Assembly: GCF_024505055.1 (NCBI RefSeq)
Contig: NZ_JANIBL010000044.1
Span: 1 to 41,404 of the forward strand
Reading direction: 5' to 3'
Source of the DNA: Methylomonas rosea
Lineage (GTDB): Bacteria; Pseudomonadota; Gammaproteobacteria; Methylococcales; Methylomonadaceae
Length of the DNA: 41,404 nt
Shown here: piece after piece, positions 36,478 through 41,404 of the stretch
Position numbering within the stretch: the stretch's first letter is position 1
Layout of the letters: each line of letters starts with the position of its first letter
Made by a program: the position numbers and the translations under genes
The notes under the pieces: generated by a model
What the model was told of the DNA's origin: nothing
What the model saw: the letters and a program-made list of their open reading frames with translations, nothing else
Databases searched by the model: none

Positions 36478-39400
36478 TTAAAACTTTTCGTTCCAAGTCT
36501 TCTCCAGCCGTTGCACCGAAACCGGAAATGCAGTTTTCAGTTGCTGGGCAAACAATGAAACTCGCAATTCTTCCAAACTCCAGCGGAAGGTATCGCGCTC
36601 GGGCGTTGGTACCACAGTCTTCATTTGCTTTTCGACATGCTGCCAAAAGCGTTGAGACAGTCTGTGTAAGCCTTGGATATCCGCAGAATCAGGCTTTTGT
36701 TTATCCAAACGACACTCTATTGCCTTTAAGTAGCGCGGAATCGCTTGTACCTGCGCCAACGGCGTGTACCGCAAAAAACCGCTAAATAACAGCAGGCTTA
36801 ATTGTTTTTCCAGATCCTCTCGCAAGCTCGCGCTGACGGCAGGCTGTTTTAATCGCTGTCTGACCGACTGGTAGTTTGCCATGATTTCCGTTACATGCTT
36901 GCCCACCTGATTCCCGACCGTGACCAACATCGATTTTTTCGCCGCCAACGCCGCGTCGAACTGCTGCTGGCTGCGGATTGTGTCATCCACCACGAACACC
37001 CTACTAAACACCAAGAATAGTAGATCCTCCTTAAAGTCGCCGCCGGGCCGCTCTTTTAACAACGGATGCTTGGGCAATTGGTTGTAGGCCAATTGCAAAG
37101 TAGCCTGGACCCCGCTGTTTTTTAACAAATACTGTGCGTCCTTCCGGCACTGCAATTGAAACAACTTGGTCAAACCGTCGAAATGCGCCAGCTCTGCCTT
37201 GTGCTGAGTATCGAGTATTTTCACCCCCACCGTTTCACCTTCATCGACAATCGCCGGAAAACCGATAAAGGTCTGACCTTTTTGCATGAACTGCCAAGTC
37301 TCCGGCAAGTCATCAAACGCCCAGGCGATACAACCGGTGTGATTCATCTCCTCTTGCGCCAATTTGTCGAAACTATCGCCGGCGGTGGTGGCATGCTCGG
37401 CTTGCAGCTTGATCAGATTGCGGCCATAACCCAAGGCTCGGCCACGATCATCGACAATCCGGAAATTCATTTTTAAATGATCCTGCAACGTATCCGGTTG
37501 CCATTCGTTAAGCGGTATCGATTCGCCGGTCAGCTTGCGCAAACGGCCACTCAACCACTCGAACAGAGAGCCCTTAAAATCCGGCTCGATTTCCAGACAA
37601 GCCTTGGCGGTGTTCGGCACCGGCACGAAATGCTTGCGCAGATGTTTGGGCAGCGACTTGATCAAAGCCGTGACTTTTTCTTCCAACATGCCCGGCACCA
37701 GCCAATCGAACGGCGCTTGACGGATTTGATTGAGTTGATGCACCGGCACGATGGCTGTCACGCCGTCTTCGTCGTGGCCGGGCTCGAAGCGATAGTGCAA
37801 TTCAATCGTCAAATCACCGATTTTTTTGCTGTCCGGAAAATCCCAATCGTTAATCTGATTGTCGTCGCTGCGGGTCAGATCGGCCTTGGTTAAAAACAGG
37901 ATTTTCGGATTATCGCGCTCAACTTTCTTGCGCCATTGATCTAGGGTAATGCCGCTCACCACCTCAGCCGGCAGTTTTTTATCGTAAAACTGATATAGCC
38001 ATTCCTCGTCTTCCACCAAGTCGACGCGGCGGCCTTTGTGCTGAATGTAGCCCACCTCTTCCAGCAAGGCCTCGTTGGCCTTAAAGAACGGCGCGTTGCT
38101 GTGATAATCGTGATTTACCAAGGCATGGCGGATAAACATTTCGCGCGCGGCTTTAGGATCGACGTTTTCGTAAGGCACTTTGCGCTTGGCTTGCAAGGTC
38201 AAACCATACAACAAGGTGCGCTCGTAAACGCCGCTGCGACCGGCATTTTTCTCCCAATGCGGGTCGTAGTAATTACGTTTGACCAAGTGCTGCGCGGCGG
38301 CTTCTATCCATTCCGGCTCGATTCTGGCCACAGTGCGCGCATAGACTTTACTGGTTTCCACTTGCTCGGCGGCCATGATCCATTTGGGCTTTAATTTGTG
38401 CTGACCGGAACCCGGAAATATGAAAAATTTCAAACCACGCGCGCCAAGATATTCGTATTGCTCGTGTCTAAAACCGATATTCGATAACAAACCCGGCAAC
38501 AACGCCATATGAATCTGTTCGTAATTGGCTGGATTGCCGCTGGTCTTCAAGCCCAAATCGCCGCGCGCCACCTGCATAATCTGGGTGTGGATGTCATGCC
38601 ACTCACGCATGCGGATATAGGACAAGAAATTGTCCTGGCAATACTTGCGCAGCTTGCTGTTGGTCAGATGCTTCTTCTGTTCTTCAAAGGCATTCCATAG
38701 ATTCAGCAAACTCAAAAAGTCGGAATCCTCGGCCTTGAACTGCGCATGCTTCGATTCCGCCTGCGGCATTTTATCGGCTGGCTTATCTCGCGGGTCCTGA
38801 ATGCTTAATGCCGACACAATAATCGCCACCTCATGCAGCGAGCCCAGCTCAGCCGCCGCCAACAACATCCGCGCCAGCTTGGGATCAGTGGGGATCTTCG
38901 CCAACTGCCGCCCGGTGTCGGTCAAGTTACCCTGCTTGTCCAGCGCATCCACCTCAAACAGCGCATTCTTGCCGTCGCGGATCATCTTGTCGTCGGGCGG
39001 CTCGACGAACGGAAAATCTTCGATGTCGCCCAGCTTCAAAGCCGCCATCTGCAAGATCACCGACGACAGGTTGGTTCGCAAGATTTCCGGTTCTGTAAAT
39101 TCCGGGCGGGCTAGATAATCCTCTTTCGAATATAACCTGATGCAAATACCCTCGGCCACCCGGCCGCAGCGCCCTGCCCTTTGGTTGGCGCTGGCTTGGG
39201 AGATACGCTCGATAGGCAAGCGCTGAATCTTACTTTTATGACTATAACGGCTGATGCGGGCATGACCGGAATCGATCACGCAACGGATGCCCGGCACCGT
39301 CAAGGAGGTTTCAGCGACGTTGGTGGCCAGCACGATGCGCGGCTTGTTGCCAGATGGCTTGAACACCCGCTCCTGCTCGGCAACACTTAGCTTGGAATAC

Positions 39401-40371
39401 AGCGGCAACACCTCGTAGCGGGCATTATTGTGCGATTTGCGCAAGGATTCGGTGGTCTCGCGAATCTCGTGCTCGCCACTCAAGAAAATCAAAATGTCGC
39501 CGCGCATATCCCGATACAACTCGTCCACCGCATCCAGAATCGCTTGCTGCAAATCAGCGGAGGTTTCGTCGTCCTCCTCGATAAGTTCGATGGGCCGGTA
39601 ACGCACATCCACCGGATAAGTGCGACCCGAGACGTTAACTATCGGCGCGTCGTTAAAATGTTTGGCGAAGCGTTCCGGGTCGATGGTGGCGGAGGTAATC
39701 ACCACTTTTAAATCGGGACGCTTGGGCAACAACCAGCGCAGGTAGCCCATCAGAAAATCGATATTCAGGCTGCGCTCGTGCGCCTCGTCGATGATGATGG
39801 TGTCGTATTGATTTAGATAAGGATCGTTCTGCGACTCGGCCAGCAGGATGCCGTCGGTCATTAGTTTGACCAGCGAATTGGGATGAGTTTGATCGTGAAA
39901 GCGCACCTTGTAGCCCACCGCTTGGCCGATGGGCTGGCCCAGCTCTTCGGCAATGCGGTCGGCAACGGTGCGGGCCGCGATCCTTCGCGGCTGGGTGTGA
40001 CCGATCAAACCGGTTAAGCCTCGACCAATTTCCAGACAAATCTTCGGCAACTGCGTAGTCTTGCCGGAACCGGTCTCGCCACAAACGATGGTCACCTGGT
40101 TATTTTTTATAAGCTCGGCAATCTCGTCCTTCTTGCCGCTGACCGGCAAATCCGGGTAATTAATTACCGGCACCGATGCCCGGCGCTGATTACAACGCCC
40201 CACCGAACGTTCGATCTTATCCGCCACTTGCTGCAAAGTCCCGGCTACATCCTTGCCTTTACTCGCCTCACTGCGCAGTCTGTCCAGTTGCCGCTTCAAG
40301 CCGTGGCGGTCCGTACCCATGCAGTTTTGGAGATTTTTAGCGAGTTGTTTCAGAGTGTCTTGGACGGACAT
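36478..40371 (-). CDS. hrpA: ATP-dependent RNA helicase HrpA
   Basis: A 1297-aa DEAH-box helicase, full length for HrpA (E. coli about 1300 aa). Motif I is CGETGSGKTTQ (97-107), motif II DEAH (195-198), motif III SAT (227-229), and motif VI QRAGRCGR. The helicase C, HA2/ratchet and OB regions follow (about 260-660), then the long C-terminal DUF3418-type part (about 690-1290) found in bacterial HrpA. In E. coli HrpA acts on mRNA and on stalled or collided ribosomes. The gene is on its own; its ATG at 40371 follows shortly after the HEPN gene. Confidence 0.96.
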   Translation of the reverse strand: MSVQDTLKQLAKNLQNCMGTDRHGLKRQLDRLRSEASKGKDVAGTLQQVADKIERSVGRCNQRRASVPVINYPDLPVSGKKDEIAELIKNNQVTIVCGETGSGKTTQLPKICLEIGRGLTGLIGHTQPRRIAARTVADRIAEELGQPIGQAVGYKVRFHDQTHPNSLVKLMTDGILLAESQNDPYLNQYDTIIIDEAHERSLNIDFLMGYLRWLLPKRPDLKVVITSATIDPERFAKHFNDAPIVNVSGRTYPVDVRYRPIELIEEDDETSADLQQAILDAVDELYRDMRGDILIFLSGEHEIRETTESLRKSHNNARYEVLPLYSKLSVAEQERVFKPSGNKPRIVLATNVAETSLTVPGIRCVIDSGHARISRYSHKSKIQRLPIERISQASANQRAGRCGRVAEGICIRLYSKEDYLARPEFTEPEILRTNLSSVILQMAALKLGDIEDFPFVEPPDDKMIRDGKNALFEVDALDKQGNLTDTGRQLAKIPTDPKLARMLLAAAELGSLHEVAIIVSALSIQDPRDKPADKMPQAESKHAQFKAEDSDFLSLLNLWNAFEEQKKHLTNSKLRKYCQDNFLSYIRMREWHDIHTQIMQVARGDLGLKTSGNPANYEQIHMALLPGLLSNIGFRHEQYEYLGARGLKFFIFPGSGQHKLKPKWIMAAEQVETSKVYARTVARIEPEWIEAAAQHLVKRNYYDPHWEKNAGRSGVYERTLLYGLTLQAKRKVPYENVDPKAAREMFIRHALVNHDYHSNAPFFKANEALLEEVGYIQHKGRRVDLVEDEEWLYQFYDKKLPAEVVSGITLDQWRKKVERDNPKILFLTKADLTRSDDNQINDWDFPDSKKIGDLTIELHYRFEPGHDEDGVTAIVPVHQLNQIRQAPFDWLVPGMLEEKVTALIKSLPKHLRKHFVPVPNTAKACLEIEPDFKGSLFEWLSGRLRKLTGESIPLNEWQPDTLQDHLKMNFRIVDDRGRALGYGRNLIKLQAEHATTAGDSFDKLAQEEMNHTGCIAWAFDDLPETWQFMQKGQTFIGFPAIVDEGETVGVKILDTQHKAELAHFDGLTKLFQLQCRKDAQYLLKNSGVQATLQLAYNQLPKHPLLKERPGGDFKEDLLFLVFSRVFVVDDTIRSQQQFDAALAAKKSMLVTVGNQVGKHVTEIMANYQSVRQRLKQPAVSASLREDLEKQLSLLLFSGFLRYTPLAQVQAIPRYLKAIECRLDKQKPDSADIQGLHRLSQRFWQHVEKQMKTVVPTPERDTFRWSLEELRVSLFAQQLKTAFPVSVQRLEKTWNEKF

Positions 40372-40443
40372 GGGGATGGCGAATCTGGTAAAAGCCCGGC
40401 ATTATAAGGGCAGACGGGGCGGTTTACATTTGACTTGCGAGAA

Positions 40444-40848
40444 TTAACCTGACTCGTGACGATCAAGTTTTGCAACATACTCTTGCATACCGCGTACAAA
40501 ACATTCAGCTTGCGCGACGGCGTCCGCAGCTTGTTTGAGATCAATCGCATCGCCGGTGTAATCCGCCAACAAACGAATTTCTTGGACACGATTCAGTGAC
40601 CGCCCAAGTTCTACCGCTATCAAGCCCGGCTTAACCAAATGCAAACTGAATAGCGTGATCAGGCCGTTATACGTGCGACAAGCCTCGTCAGGAATCATCC
40701 GGCCACTAATAGACAAAGCCGCTTGCGCGGATTCGAACATCGCATAATACGCCCGGTTGCAAGCACCCTCGCTGTCGCCGTCGGCCAGCAGCAAGCGCGC
40801 AGATGCCAAGGCTCGCTCAGCTTTTTGCAACCATTCGCAGGCATTCAT
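40444..40848 (-). CDS. HEPN-domain protein (UPF0332 type), likely toxin of a HEPN/MNT pair
   Basis: A 134-aa helical protein with the HEPN pattern: MNACEWLQKAERALASARLLL, CNRAYYAMFESAQAALS (about 30-46) and the later TYNGLITLFSLHLVKPGLI. The canonical R-x4-6-H RNase motif of Rx4-6H HEPN toxins is not evident, and the His usually seen in the TH-G-L segment is Asn here. The ATG overlaps the stop of the nucleotidyltransferase gene (40845-40848, ATGA), so the two are translated together. The pairing is that of HEPN/MNT toxin-antitoxin systems; whether this copy is toxic is open. Confidence 0.85.
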   Translation of the reverse strand: MNACEWLQKAERALASARLLLADGDSEGACNRAYYAMFESAQAALSISGRMIPDEACRTYNGLITLFSLHLVKPGLIAVELGRSLNRVQEIRLLADYTGDAIDLKQAADAVAQAECFVRGMQEYVAKLDRHESG

Positions 40849-41189
40849 AACGGTACACCGTCGCGTTTCACATTTTCCAACAAGCGCGGATGCGTGGAGC
40901 TTTCTGGACAATCCCATTCGGATTGCCAAATCGGCAAGGGCTGGATCAATACCCCGGTTTCCAGCAGCACATCGTAAGCAATGTCCGCCAAAGCCAGTTT
41001 GGTTTCCAGGAATGGACCAGGAGCACCGGACAACAACACCGCCACATCGGTGTCGCTTTGCGCCCGATGATCGCCACGCGCCCGACTGCCGAACAACAGA
41101 GCTCCGACTAAACGGAAGCGGCCAGCCGTACGATCAGAGAATAGCCGAGCAGCCGCAAGGGTGTTAGGGTCGATTGGACGTAGTGGCAT
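40845..41189 (-). CDS. MNT-type minimal nucleotidyltransferase, likely antitoxin
   Basis: A 114-aa protein with the nucleotidyltransferase signature LFGSRARGDHRAQSDTDVAVL (named by GSRARG and SDTDVAVL; about 34-53), the GS-x10-DxD metal and nucleotide site. In characterised HEPN/MNT systems the MNT protein AMPylates and inactivates the HEPN toxin. Its gene comes first and overlaps the HEPN start by four bases. The ribosome site ahead of the ATG is weak. It lies about 90 bases from an insertion sequence end. Confidence 0.88.
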   Translation of the reverse strand: MPLRPIDPNTLAAARLFSDRTAGRFRLVGALLFGSRARGDHRAQSDTDVAVLLSGAPGPFLETKLALADIAYDVLLETGVLIQPLPIWQSEWDCPESSTHPRLLENVKRDGVPL

Positions 41190-41278
41190 AGGTAAAGATA
41201 ATGCTCTAGAAAACCAAACCGTATCTTACTATTAGCCGACGCCTAGCGAATCGGAATTTTTGCCTAATGTTGGCTATA

Positions 41279-41404
41279 CAGAGCCGGCCCCCAAAAATTG
41301 AACAACCGGTTAAGTGAAAAACCCTGCTACTTTTGAACGTCCGTAAGGACCAAGCAATGGAGCAGAAGATGTCTAAAAAACCGAGAAGAAAACATTCCCC
41401 GGCC
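41279..41404 (+). mobile_element. Left end of an IS3-family-like insertion sequence (cut by window edge)
   Basis: GAGCCGGCCCCCAAAAATTG (41281-41300) resembles the GC-rich outer end of IS3-group elements and is followed 75 bases on by the start of a transposase-like frame. The exact left terminus and target duplication cannot be set without the right end. Confidence 0.5.
41356..41404 (+). CDS. Start of transposase OrfA, IS3 family (partial)
   Basis: The first sixteen codons read MEQKMSKKPRRKHSPA, which matches the usual beginning of IS3-family OrfA proteins (KRRKHSPxFKxKVALEA). ATG at 41356 follows TAAGGA; a second ATG at 41368 is also possible. The rest lies outside the window, so the call rests on a short sequence. 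Confidence 0.55.

Overview
The window reads as chromosomal DNA of a gammaproteobacterium. The evidence is the minus-strand order thrS-infC-rpmI-rplT-pheS-pheT-ihfA-merR, an oxygen-dependent hemF, a ProQ/FinO RNA chaperone and a long HrpA helicase. The combination of an AlgE-type export porin, a TorF-type porin and the overall style of the accessory genes fits an aerobic methylotroph or methanotroph (Methylococcaceae/Methylomonas-like). That placement is inference; no methane-oxidation gene lies in the window.

Layout. 1-500: tRNA-Pro(GGG) with its terminator, followed downstream by AT-rich DNA with a cluster of GCAGTAAC/GTTACTGC repeats. 511-8076: the translation operon (thrS to a MerR-family gene) headed by tRNA-Val(GAC); infC uses a rare ATC start. 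8100-10973: a low-complexity hypothetical protein, hemF and a ProQ-domain gene. 10974-13143: a 546-bp gene-less stretch, a membrane protein and a TorF-like porin. 13232-15788: an ECF sigma factor, its zinc-finger anti-sigma factor and a subtilase lipoprotein, probably one regulatory/proteolytic unit.

15785-32330 is the main accessory feature: twelve tightly packed or overlapping minus-strand genes that look like one glycan production and export locus. In transcription order they are a GT28/MurG-like glycosyltransferase, a GT4 glycosyltransferase, two tandem heparinase II/III-like proteins without signal peptides, an APH-fold kinase, a histidine phosphatase, a second APH-fold kinase, an MsbA-like ABC exporter, a second GT28-like enzyme, a polysaccharide deacetylase-like protein, an AlgE-like outer-membrane porin and a third GT28-like enzyme. 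No Wzx flippase, Wzy polymerase or processive synthase is visible here, so this is not a textbook exopolysaccharide pathway. I consider it the best candidate for an undescribed system.

32331-41404: a secreted His-rich small protein, a 137-bp MITE-like element, cysK preceded by an intrinsic terminator in its leader, a 54-aa zinc-ribbon gene, a small membrane protein, a rhomboid protease, hrpA, a HEPN/MNT toxin-antitoxin-type pair, and the left end of an IS3-family-like insertion sequence cut by the window edge. All function calls are from reading protein motifs; no database search was run.
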